From Candidatus Dormiibacterota bacterium (GTDB taxonomy: Bacteria; Chloroflexota; Dormibacteria; Dormibacterales; Dormibacteraceae): a DNA stretch of 40,670 nucleotides. The stretch is taken from positions 59,157 through 99,826 of the forward strand of contig PNAG01000024.1 in the NCBI GenBank assembly GCA_003169845.1, given 5' to 3'. A program made the position numbers and the translations under genes. The notes under the pieces are model-generated. The model was not told the DNA's origin. It made no database searches and saw only the letters and a list, made by a program, of their open reading frames with translations. Shown here piece by piece: positions 32,917 through 39,624 of the stretch. Within the stretch, counting starts at the first letter, position 1, and every line of letters starts with the position of its first letter.

Positions 32917-32944
32917 GCCTAGGTAACCTAGGCTTTTTTCTTTT
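32917..32944 (+). terminator. Intrinsic terminator or leader hairpin just upstream of rpmG
   Basis: GCCTAGG-TAA-CCTAGGC is a perfect 7-bp stem with a 3-base loop, followed by TTTTTTCTTTT. It is a textbook rho-independent terminator on the + strand, yet the nearest upstream + gene ends 1.7 kb away. It lies 25 bases before rpmG. A TATTAT at 32904-32909 could be a -10 box that would place this hairpin at the very 5' end of the rpmG transcript. Confidence 0.75.
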
Positions 32945-32968
32945 CAGCCCCCACCAAAAGAGCCAACT

Positions 32969-33118
32969 ATGGAAGACATCATCACCCTGGCTTGCGGCGT
33001 GTGTAAGCGGCGCAACTACACCACCGTGAAGAACAAGAAGAACGATCCGGACCGGATCGAGCTGAGCAAATACTGCAAGTGGTGCCACAAGCACACCGAG
33101 CACAAGGAAACCAAGTAA
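32969..33118 (+). CDS. rpmG: 50S ribosomal protein L33
   Basis: A 49-residue zinc-ribbon form of bL33 with two CxxC pairs (Cys9/Cys12 and Cys36/Cys39) and the family core [23 protein letters not shown]. It heads the conserved rpmG-secE-nusG-rplK-rplA cluster. The TAA stop overlaps the secE ATG (TAATG). The ribosome binding site is weak (AAAGAG, about nine bases upstream). Confidence 0.95.
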   Translation: MEDIITLACGVCKRRNYTTVKNKKNDPDRIELSKYCKWCHKHTEHKETK

Positions 33119-33357
33119 TGGCAGTCACAGCCGACAAGCGAGCAGAGCAGCGTCCGTCGTCGGAGTTCGCTCCGGCGCGATTCCTGCGCGAGGTCTACGA
33201 GGAGCTCCGCAAGGTCGTCTGGCCGACGGGCCCGGAGCTATACCGCTACACGCTGGTCGTGATCTTCACCGTGATCCTGCTCGGTGCGTTCATCGGCGGC
33301 ACCGACTATCTGCTGGGCGAGTTCGCCAAGCGCGTGATCTACAACGGAGCGCACTGA
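33118..33357 (+). CDS. secE: Preprotein translocase subunit SecE
   Basis: A 79-residue single-TM SecE of the short Gram-positive type. An amphipathic segment FLREVYEELRKVVWPTGPEL (about 23-42) precedes one TM helix (about 45-66). SecE clamps SecY in the translocon. The start and stop each overlap the neighbouring gene by one base (TAATG with rpmG, TGATG with nusG). Confidence 0.94.
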   Translation: MAVTADKRAEQRPSSEFAPARFLREVYEELRKVVWPTGPELYRYTLVVIFTVILLGAFIGGTDYLLGEFAKRVIYNGAH

Positions 33358-33914
33358 TGGCGGTCGAGAAGAGCGCCGCGCCCGAGCAGGAAGCCCAGTG
33401 GTACGTGGTCCACGCGTACTCGGGCCATGAGGAGAAGGTCAAGAAGAACCTCGAGAAGAGGATCGAGTCCATGGACATGCAGGACAAGATCCTCCAGGTC
33501 CTCGTCCCGATGGAGGATGAGATCGAGATCAAGGACGGCAAGCGCCGCCACGTGCAGAAGCGGATCTTCCCCGGCTACATCCTCGTCCGGATGGTCATGT
33601 CGAACGAGTCGTGGTTCGTCGTCCGCAACACGCCCGGCGTGACGAGCTTCGTCGGCTCCGCGAACAGCCCGGTTCCCCTCCAGGAAAAAGAGGTGCGGGC
33701 GATCCAGAAGCAGATGAAGCAGGAAGCGCCGAAGATCCGGGTCGAGTTCCAGGTCGGCGAGTCCGTGCGCGTGGTCGACGGGCCGTTCACGGACTTTCAC
33801 GGCAAGGTCGACGAGATCAACCCTGAGAAGGGCAAGCTGAAAGTCCTGGTCAACATGTTCGGACGCGAGACGCCGGTTGAGCTCGACCTGCTGCAGGTCG
33901 AGAAGGTCCACTGA
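33357..33914 (+). CDS. nusG: Transcription termination/antitermination protein NusG
   Basis: A 185-residue protein with the NGN domain (about 12-125: QWYVVHAYSGHEEKVKKNL, IFPGYILVRM, VRNTPGVTSFVG) and a C-terminal KOW domain (VGESVRVVDGPFTDFHGKV). It binds RNA polymerase clamp helices and couples transcription to translation or Rho. It is translationally linked to secE by a TGATG overlap. Confidence 0.96.
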   Translation: MAVEKSAAPEQEAQWYVVHAYSGHEEKVKKNLEKRIESMDMQDKILQVLVPMEDEIEIKDGKRRHVQKRIFPGYILVRMVMSNESWFVVRNTPGVTSFVGSANSPVPLQEKEVRAIQKQMKQEAPKIRVEFQVGESVRVVDGPFTDFHGKVDEINPEKGKLKVLVNMFGRETPVELDLLQVEKVH

Positions 33915-33956
33915 GCCACCGCATCACCAGATAAGTAAGGAAGAGAAGACACTCAG

Positions 33957-34385
33957 ATGGGCAAGAAGAAGGTCCGAGTCATCCTGAAGCTCGAGCTGCA
34001 AGCCGGAAAGGCGACACCCGCGCCTCCGGTAGGCACCGCGCTAGGGCCGCACGGCATCAACATCATGGAGTTCACCAAGGCCTACAACGAGCGCACGCAG
34101 GCGCAGGCCGGCGACGTCGTGCCCGCGGAGATCACGATCTACGAGGACCGCAGCTTTTCGTTCGTGCTCAAGACTCCTCCGGCGGTCAACCTGCTGAAGC
34201 GCGCGGCCGGGATCGAGAAGGGGTCGGCCAAGCCGAACCGGGAGAAGGTCGGCCGTGTGACGCGTCAGCAGCTGCGCCAGGTGGTCGAGGTCAAGCGCAA
34301 AGACCTCAACGCCTACGACGCCGAGCACGCGATGAAGATGATCGAGGGCACCGCGCGCTCGATGGGCCTGGAGATCGTCGAGTAG
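33957..34385 (+). CDS. rplK: 50S ribosomal protein L11
   Basis: A 142-residue uL11 with [29 protein letters not shown] at the start and the C-terminal rRNA-binding domain ([13 protein letters not shown]). It forms the GTPase-associated stalk base. It follows nusG by 42 bases, with a purine-rich AAGGAAGAGAAG stretch upstream, and abuts rplA with no gap. Confidence 0.97.
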   Translation: MGKKKVRVILKLELQAGKATPAPPVGTALGPHGINIMEFTKAYNERTQAQAGDVVPAEITIYEDRSFSFVLKTPPAVNLLKRAAGIEKGSAKPNREKVGRVTRQQLRQVVEVKRKDLNAYDAEHAMKMIEGTARSMGLEIVE

Positions 34386-35117
34386 ATGCCGAAGAAAAGA
34401 GGAAAGAAGTACATCGAGGCCGCCAAGAAGGTCGAGGCGGCTGTCGCGAGCAACGGCAACGGGGGTTTGGACCCCGCGGCAGCGGTCGCGCTGGCCAGGG
34501 AGACCTCGATCTCGAAGTTCGACGCCACGGTCGAGGCACACATCCGGCTCGGGGTCGACCCGCGCCACGCGGAGCAGATGGTGCGCGGGTCGGTCGTGCT
34601 GCCGAACGGGACCGGCAAGAAGGTGCGGGTCGCCGTGTTCGCCACCGCTGACAAGGCAAAGGAAGCCCAGGAGGCCGGCGCCGACTTCGTGGGCGGCGAC
34701 GACCTGGTGAAGAAGGTCTCGGAAGGCTGGACGGACTTCGACGCGGCTGTCGCGACGCCGGACATCATGTCGAAAGTCGGCCCCCTCGGGAAGATCCTCG
34801 GACCTCGCGGCCTGATGCCGAATCCCAAGTCGGGGACCGTCACCTTCGACGTCGCCCGTGCGGTGCGAGAGGTGAAGGGAGGTAAGGTGGAGTTCCGGAC
34901 CGACAAGTTCGGGATCGTCCACGCGCCGATCGGCAAGGTCTCGTTCGACTCGGACCAGCTGCACCAGAACCTGGCGGCGCTGGTCGACGCCCTGATCCGC
35001 AACAAGCCTGCGACCTCCAAGGGTCAGTACCTGCGCACCTTCTTCTTGACCGCGACGCAGGGACCGTCGGTGCCGGTGGACGTCAAGGAAGCGGCCAAGC
35101 TCCACACCAGCAACTAG
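34386..35117 (+). CDS. rplA: 50S ribosomal protein L1
   Basis: A 243-residue uL1 with the characteristic [21 protein letters not shown] segment and a [15 protein letters not shown] region. The N-terminus is slightly extended by a Gly/Asn linker ([10 protein letters not shown]). It begins directly after the rplK stop. In most bacteria rplJ follows; here a GNAT gene intervenes. Confidence 0.97.
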   Translation: MPKKRGKKYIEAAKKVEAAVASNGNGGLDPAAAVALARETSISKFDATVEAHIRLGVDPRHAEQMVRGSVVLPNGTGKKVRVAVFATADKAKEAQEAGADFVGGDDLVKKVSEGWTDFDAAVATPDIMSKVGPLGKILGPRGLMPNPKSGTVTFDVARAVREVKGGKVEFRTDKFGIVHAPIGKVSFDSDQLHQNLAALVDALIRNKPATSKGQYLRTFFLTATQGPSVPVDVKEAAKLHTSN

Positions 35118-35177
35118 CCGCGGGTTAGGCTGCGCGTCGCAGGGGCGGCCGGCCGAACCTGCTCGCGCTTGCCGCGC

Positions 35178-35202
35178 AGAGGGAACCATCCGGGTTCCCT
35201 CT
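35178..35202 (+). terminator. Hairpin between rplA and the GNAT gene
   Basis: AGAGGGAACC (35178-35187), loop ATCCG, GGTTCCCTCT (35193-35202): a perfect 10-bp stem 60 bases after rplA. Only CATACACTTTC follows, so termination of the rplKA transcript may be partial. It ends 16 bases before the GNAT start codon. Confidence 0.5.
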
Positions 35203-35218
35203 CATACACTTTCGGGCT

Positions 35219-35800
35219 ATGTACGGCCCCGTGATCCAGGGCAAGCTCGTCCGCCTGCGGCCGCCGAAGCCCGAGGACGCCTCGGTCATGCTCACCTGGT
35301 TCGAGGACATGGAGGTCACCCGCTTCCTTCTCTTGCGCCATCCGCCTTCGATCGACATGGAGAAGGAGTGGCTCGACCGGACGGCGAGGAACCCGGACGA
35401 GGTGGTATGGGTCATCGAGCACAACGGCGCCGCGGTGGGAACGACGGCCCTCCACCTGATCGACTGGAAGAACGGGTCCGCCATCACGGGCACCGCGATC
35501 GGCGACAAGTCCGTGTGGGGCAAGGGACTCGGCCGCGAGCTGATGCAGCTGCGAGCGCGGTACGCGTTCACGCAGCTTCCGCTGCGCAAGCTCAAGTCCG
35601 CCTACATCGATGGGAACGTGGCCAGCGCCCGGGCACAGGCCGCGGCCGGCTACCGCGAGATCGGCCGGCACCACGCGGACATGTTCGTCGACGGCAAGTG
35701 GCGGGACCACGTGATGACGGAAGTCCTGCGCGTGGACTGGGAGAAGGCCCACCGTGCCGGGCCGGCCGGTGCCAAGCGCGGGCGCACGCGGTCGGTATAA
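35219..35800 (+). CDS. GNAT acetyltransferase (RimJ/RimL type) between rplA and rplJ
   Basis: A 193-residue acetyltransferase with the RimL-like start VIQGKLVRLRPPKPEDASVML, a VVWVIEHNGAAVGTTALHLIDW strand pair, the acetyl-CoA pyrophosphate loop in DKSVWGKGLGRELMQL (motif A, GKGLGR) and the YIDGNVASARAQAAAGYREIGR motif B. RimJ/RimL enzymes acetylate ribosomal protein N-termini, and RimL acts on L7/L12, encoded about 1 kb downstream. That target is an inference from position. No clear ribosome binding site precedes the ATG. Its stop codon overlaps the -10 box of the rplJL promoter. Confidence 0.88.
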   Translation: MYGPVIQGKLVRLRPPKPEDASVMLTWFEDMEVTRFLLLRHPPSIDMEKEWLDRTARNPDEVVWVIEHNGAAVGTTALHLIDWKNGSAITGTAIGDKSVWGKGLGRELMQLRARYAFTQLPLRKLKSAYIDGNVASARAQAAAGYREIGRHHADMFVDGKWRDHVMTEVLRVDWEKAHRAGPAGAKRGRTRSV

Positions 35801-35801
35801 T
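35796..35801 (+). promoter_or_regulatory. Consensus -10 box (TATAAT) for rplJL
   Basis: A perfect TATAAT includes the last codons of the GNAT gene (its TAA stop ends inside it). It would start transcription near 35808, just ahead of the L10 leader. No good -35 is visible at 17 bases (CAAGCG). Confidence 0.6.
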
Positions 35802-35809
35802 TCGCGACC

Positions 35810-35923
35810 TGCCCTAGACCGTAGGTGCGGGTGCCACGCCCGCTCAATTTCCTACAGAGGCATCTGAAGTGAAGGACGCTGGATCCTTCCTGCCTTTTTG
35901 GTTTGGGCGGGGAGGATTTTTAT
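35810..35923 (+). promoter_or_regulatory. Ribosomal protein L10 leader (autoregulatory RNA)
   Basis: GTAGG (35821-35825) pairs with CCTAC (35851-35855), enclosing GCGGG/CCCGC (35827-35831 with 35839-35843). Together with the conserved AATTTCCTAC segment this matches the L10 leader that L10-(L12) complexes bind to repress rplJL. Downstream, GAAGGA (35871-35876) pairs with TCCTTC (35884-35889), followed five bases later by TTTTT, giving a possible attenuator before the rplJ ribosome binding site. Confidence 0.75.
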
Positions 35924-36475
35924 TTGCCGAAAGCGCGAAAGGAACAGAAGGCCGAACAGGTCGACGTTCTGACCGAGAAACTGAAGAAGGCGAAGGTCGC
36001 CGTGCTCACGGACTACCGTGGGCTCAAGGTCAGCCAGATCCAGGACCTGCGAGGCAAGCTCCGGGGCGGCGATGTCGAGTACCGCGTCGTGAAGAACACG
36101 CTGGCACGGCGTGCCGTGGAGGCGGCCGGCTACCCGGCGCTGAAGGACGAGCTCAAGGGACCCGTCGCCATCGCATTCGGCTACGACGACCTGAGCATCG
36201 CTTCCAGGCTGATCAACGAATGGGTCCGTGCGACCCGGCTGAAGCTGGACATCGTCGGCGGCCTCGTCGAAGGCAGAGTTTTCTCCTCGGACCAGGTCAA
36301 GCAGCTGGCTGATCTGCCGTCCCGCGAAGTGCTGATCGCCCAGCTGTTGGGCACGCTTCAGTCACCGGTCGCCCAGCTCGTCGGAATCATGCAGACACCG
36401 CTTCAGCAGCTCCTCGGAGTGCTCGAGGCGTACAAAACCAAACTCAGCCCCACGAACTCAGAGCCTACGGCGTGA
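35924..36475 (+). CDS. rplJ: 50S ribosomal protein L10
   Basis: A 183-residue uL10 (stalk base that carries L12 dimers) with VAVLTDYRGLKVSQIQDLRGKLR, VVKNTLARRA and a C-terminal amphipathic helix for L12 binding. TTG 35924 is chosen because GGGGAGGA at 35909-35916 is seven bases upstream and gives the usual MPKxxKxxK start. Expression is probably controlled by the L10 leader just upstream. rplL follows after 40 bases. Confidence 0.96.
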   Translation: MPKARKEQKAEQVDVLTEKLKKAKVAVLTDYRGLKVSQIQDLRGKLRGGDVEYRVVKNTLARRAVEAAGYPALKDELKGPVAIAFGYDDLSIASRLINEWVRATRLKLDIVGGLVEGRVFSSDQVKQLADLPSREVLIAQLLGTLQSPVAQLVGIMQTPLQQLLGVLEAYKTKLSPTNSEPTA

Positions 36476-36515
36476 GCTCGCGGGGACCCCGGATTAAAAA
36501 GGAGGCAGCGTAGAC

Positions 36516-36905
36516 ATGGCAACCAAGCTCACCCCGAAGGACTTCGTGGAGGCCCTCAAGGACTGGAGCATCCTCGACGTCGTCGAGGCTGTGAAGGCGA
36601 TCGAGGACGAGTTCGGCATCAAGGCGGCCGCCGCCGTGGCGACGGTCGCGGCTGCACCTGCGGCCGGCGCGAATGCCGAGCCGGTCGAGGAGCAGACGGA
36701 GTTCACCGTCAACCTGACCGCGGTCGGGGACAGCAAGATCAACGTGATCAAGGCGGTCCGCGAGCTCACGCAGCTCGGCCTGAAGGAGGCCAAGGACCTG
36801 GTCGACGCGGCGCCGAAGCCGGTGCTCGAGAACGTCAGCAAGGCCGACGCCGAGAAGGCTGTCGCGCGGCTCAAGGAAGCCGGCGCCACCGCGGACATGA
36901 AGTAA
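36516..36905 (+). CDS. rplL: 50S ribosomal protein L7/L12
   Basis: A 129-residue bL12 with an N-terminal dimerisation helix region (about 1-35), an Ala-rich hinge (about 38-58) and the factor-binding C-terminal domain ([30 protein letters not shown]). AAAAAGGAGG gives a strong ribosome binding site. It ends the ribosomal operon at a strong terminator; rpoB is 2.7 kb further on and not adjacent, which is unusual. Confidence 0.97.
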   Translation: MATKLTPKDFVEALKDWSILDVVEAVKAIEDEFGIKAAAAVATVAAAPAAGANAEPVEEQTEFTVNLTAVGDSKINVIKAVRELTQLGLKEAKDLVDAAPKPVLENVSKADAEKAVARLKEAGATADMK

Positions 36906-36930
36906 GAGATAAACCCAAGGTTGAGAGTGG

Positions 36931-36963
36931 GAGCCGGGCCCTCGGGCCCGGCTCTTCTCTTTT
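36931..36963 (+). terminator. Strong intrinsic terminator of rplJL
   Basis: GAGCCGGGCCC (36931-36941) and GGGCCCGGCTC (36944-36954) form a perfect GC-rich stem of about ten pairs with a minimal loop, followed by TTCTCTTTTA. It lies 26 bases after the rplL stop. Confidence 0.88.
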
Positions 36964-37026
36964 ACCGGTAGAAATCCACCTGTTAAGGGCATTGTGCTCC
37001 AAACATGCGTTCGTAGGATGGGTGGC

Positions 37027-38268
37027 ATGGAGCCTCTGGCCGCTGCCCCTGAGATGCCTGTCGAGATCGCCCGGCTCAACGCCGCGATTGCTCGATTCTG
37101 CGGGGGCCCGCTGCCTGAAGGCGGGGAGGCGCTTTCCTGCTTTCTGCTTCATCTGCGGCCGTTGATCGACAGGCTCGACCTCAGGTTCTCGGAAGGGGCT
37201 GCGGCCTTTGCCGAAACCGATGAGTACTACCGGCAAGGCTGCTACTCACCCATCCACTGGATTCGGCTGAACTGCCACATGACTGGCGGAGCGGCGGCCG
37301 ACCGGGTCGCCGTCGGAGAACAGCTCCAGAGCATTCCCGAGAGCGGGCAGAGCATGGTCGGCGGCGAGATAGGCTTCGCCCACCTGGCCCACGTGGCACG
37401 CACGGCCGCGGCCATTCAAGAGACGGGGACCAACAAGCCTTTTGATGAGACATCGTTGCTGGAGAAGGCGCGCGACCTGACAGTCGGACGTTTCATCGAC
37501 TTCTGCCATCACATGCGCCACGCTTCCGACCCCGAGGGATATGCCGCTGAGGAGGCTCGGGCTGTCGAGGCCCGTTCGCTCACGCTGAAAACCGGCGAGG
37601 GCGGGATGGTCTGGCTGCGGGGGGTGTTGGATCCCGAAGGCGGAGCCGTGTTGCGCACAGCTCTGGAGCCTCTGGCGCAGCGCAATGGAAAAGATGATGA
37701 CCGCAAGCGCGATCGCCGGCTCGGCGACGCAGTGGTGGACCTGGCCAACCGTTCGCTGGACGACGGACTGGTTGCGCCGCGCGGGCACCAGCGGCCGCAC
37801 CTGCAGGTCACCACCACGTTGGAGACTTTGCTGCAGCGCACGGGTGCACCGGCCGGTGACCTCGAGTTCTCGCTGCCCATCTCGGCCAAGGCGGTCGAGC
37901 GGTTGGCCTGCGACTGCAACGTGACCCGCATCCTGCTGGGCGCCGCCTCCGCGGTAATCGACGTCGGCCGGTCCAGGCGGCTGATCTCGCCCTCGCAAAG
38001 GCGGGCGCTGAAGGCGCGGGACAAGGGCTGCCGCTTTCCGGGCTGCGACCGGCCGGCGACCTGGACCTCAGGCCATCATCTGGTCCACTGGACCAGAGGG
38101 GGGCCTGGCGATCTACCCAACCTCGTTCTTCTCTGCCATCGCCACCACTGGATGGTTCACGAGGGCAGGTGGCAGCTGGTCAAGACCGACGACGGCAAAA
38201 TGCTTGCCATCCCGCCGCAGCTCGACCTGACGCACCCGGCGAGAAGCCCCGGCCATCAGGTCGCGTGA
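37027..38268 (+). CDS. DUF222/HNH endonuclease-domain protein (13E12-like)
   Basis: A 413-residue protein. The N-terminal and middle part is the helical DUF222 domain (about 10-290) and the C-terminus is an HNH nuclease core (KGCRFPGCDRPATWTSGHHLVHWTRGGPGDLPNLVLLCHRHHWMVHEG) with the CxxC and His/Asn/His metal and catalytic positions. Such proteins are multi-copy in actinobacterial genomes; their role is uncertain, and some behave like mobile or selfish genes. ATG 37027 is used because AGGA is eight bases upstream; ATG 37018 is also possible. It has been placed after the rplL terminator and overlaps the convergent aminotransferase gene by 13 bases. Confidence 0.88.
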   Translation: MEPLAAAPEMPVEIARLNAAIARFCGGPLPEGGEALSCFLLHLRPLIDRLDLRFSEGAAAFAETDEYYRQGCYSPIHWIRLNCHMTGGAAADRVAVGEQLQSIPESGQSMVGGEIGFAHLAHVARTAAAIQETGTNKPFDETSLLEKARDLTVGRFIDFCHHMRHASDPEGYAAEEARAVEARSLTLKTGEGGMVWLRGVLDPEGGAVLRTALEPLAQRNGKDDDRKRDRRLGDAVVDLANRSLDDGLVAPRGHQRPHLQVTTTLETLLQRTGAPAGDLEFSLPISAKAVERLACDCNVTRILLGAASAVIDVGRSRRLISPSQRRALKARDKGCRFPGCDRPATWTSGHHLVHWTRGGPGDLPNLVLLCHRHHWMVHEGRWQLVKTDDGKMLAIPPQLDLTHPARSPGHQVA

Positions 38269-39434
38269 CTTACTCGTTGCTCCCCTGAACGGGGAGTGGG
38301 GAGTGCGAGGTGGTGGAGGACCAGGTCCATACCCCGTTCCAGCTCCTCTTCCGTCACACACCAGTGGGGGGAGAGGCGGATTCGGCCTGGGCGTGAGTCG
38401 ACGATCACGCCGTCGGCGTGGAGGCGGGCTTCGACCTCCTCGGGGCGCTCGCACTCGAGGGTCACGATTCCGCAGCGCAGCTGGCGCTCGCGCGGGGTGA
38501 ATGTCCGAACGCCGGCCTGGTCGCAGCGCTCCAGGATTCGATCCGTCAGGTCGCGCAGCCGCTCCTGGATGTTCGCCACGCGGACCTCGAGGATCAGCTC
38601 CAGGCCGGCCAGGCCCGCGTAGTGCGAGGGCACCGCCCACGTGCCGGTCTCCAGCCGCCGCGCGTCGCCGGCGAAGACGAGCTCCTGCAGGGTGAAGGAG
38701 AACGGGTCGCGGGTCGCGAACCAGCCGGTGCCCTGCGGGCGCATGCGGGGGATCAGCTCAGGCGTGACGTAGAGGAAGGCGTTGCCGGGACCTCCGCTCA
38801 GCCACTTGAGACACCCTCCGACGAACGCGTCGCAACCCATAGCCTCGACGTCGAGCGGCACGCAGCCGCAGGTCTGGTAGCCGTCGATCACGCACAGGGC
38901 GCCGGCCGCGTGGGCGGCGTCAGCGATCGTGCGCACGTCCTGCAGGTAGCCGGTCGTGTAGAAGAGATGGGTCGTCACCACCAGGGCCGTCCGCTCGTCG
39001 ATCCGCTCGGCAAAAGCTTCGGGCGGGATGGCGATGCCGTCGGGGCTGGGGACGAACTCGACCTCGAACTGCGGGCGGGACAGCCACTGGTGGCCGATCG
39101 TCGGGAAGTCCAGCTCCCCGATGAGCACCTTCCGGCGGCCCTCGGGCAGGGGCAGGCCGGTGGCCAGCGTGGTGAGGGCCACCGAGACCGAGGGCGCGAT
39201 GGCGGTCGAGCCGGCCGAGGCCCCCAGCAGCTCGGCGACCCGCCCTCGGAAGCGCTCCAGCAGCGGAAGCCAGTCCGAAAACCAGACCGGGGTGCCTTTT
39301 TCGTCCCAATCCTGGGCGTAGCGGGCCAGCGCCGCCCGGCCGACGCGGGGGAGGGGACCCAGCGAGCAGGCGTTGAGGTAGATGTACCTGTCGAGGAGCG
39401 GAAACTCGGCCCGGAGCGCCTTCCAGTCCGGCAT
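38256..39434 (-). CDS. Class V aminotransferase-fold enzyme, kynureninase-like
   Basis: A 392-residue PLP enzyme. It begins ALRAEFPLLDRYIYLNACSLGPLPR, has the substrate/PLP segment GELDFPTIGHQWL, VTTHLFYTTGYLQDV, the Asp in CVIDGYQTCG and the PLP lysine in GGCLKWLSGGPGNAFLYV, which is the kynureninase/selenocysteine-lyase type motif. No tryptophan-catabolic neighbours are present, so the substrate is open. ATG 39434 gives the standard N-terminus; a TTG at 39461 would add nine residues. The last residues (ALPTPRSGEQ) are encoded by the palindromic repeat at 38280-38310, which suggests the original 3' end was altered. Confidence 0.82.
   Translation of the reverse strand: MPDWKALRAEFPLLDRYIYLNACSLGPLPRVGRAALARYAQDWDEKGTPVWFSDWLPLLERFRGRVAELLGASAGSTAIAPSVSVALTTLATGLPLPEGRRKVLIGELDFPTIGHQWLSRPQFEVEFVPSPDGIAIPPEAFAERIDERTALVVTTHLFYTTGYLQDVRTIADAAHAAGALCVIDGYQTCGCVPLDVEAMGCDAFVGGCLKWLSGGPGNAFLYVTPELIPRMRPQGTGWFATRDPFSFTLQELVFAGDARRLETGTWAVPSHYAGLAGLELILEVRVANIQERLRDLTDRILERCDQAGVRTFTPRERQLRCGIVTLECERPEEVEARLHADGVIVDSRPGRIRLSPHWCVTEEELERGMDLVLHHLALPTPRSGEQRVSHAT
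38280..38310 (-). repeat. Palindromic repeat forming the 3' end of the aminotransferase gene
   Basis: CTCCCC-TGAAC-GGGGAG (38280-38296) followed by TGGGGAGTGCGAGG is, in reverse orientation, a degenerate copy of the element at 18979-19014 (reverse complement CCTCGCACTCCCCACTCCCC). It lies inside the coding region and supplies about ten C-terminal codons. Confidence 0.5.
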
Positions 39435-39466
39435 CCGTAACAGGCTAGCGGTGGAGGCCAAGCGGT

Positions 39467-39472
39467 GTTATA
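39467..39472 (-). promoter_or_regulatory. Candidate -10 box (TATAAC) of the aminotransferase gene
   Basis: On the minus strand CAATATAACACC places TATAAC about 32 bases before ATG 39434. No matching -35 is clear. It shares the gap 39435-39624 with the rpoB control region. Confidence 0.3.
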
Positions 39473-39517
39473 TTGCCTCGAAACCTCGGTCAGGCGAGCG
39501 GGTCGCCCGGCCTCGAT

Positions 39518-39554
39518 GAAACGTCCCCACGCGGGGGCCGTTTCGTCGTATACT
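39518..39554 (+). promoter_or_regulatory. Hairpin and -10 box (TATACT) upstream of rpoB
   Basis: GAAACG (39518-39523) pairs with CGTTTC (39539-39544) around an inner CCCC-ACGC-GGGG stem. Five bases later TATACT (39549-39554) is a good -10 candidate, giving a start near 39561 and a leader of about 64 bases. The hairpin occupies the -35 region, so it may be an operator or a terminator for read-through from upstream. Confidence 0.45.
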
Positions 39555-39624
39555 CGCGGTTCGTGCACGCCCGGCCGCTCACTCTGCCCATTAACTGAGC
39601 GCGCCCTTTTCCAAGGAGAACCGA

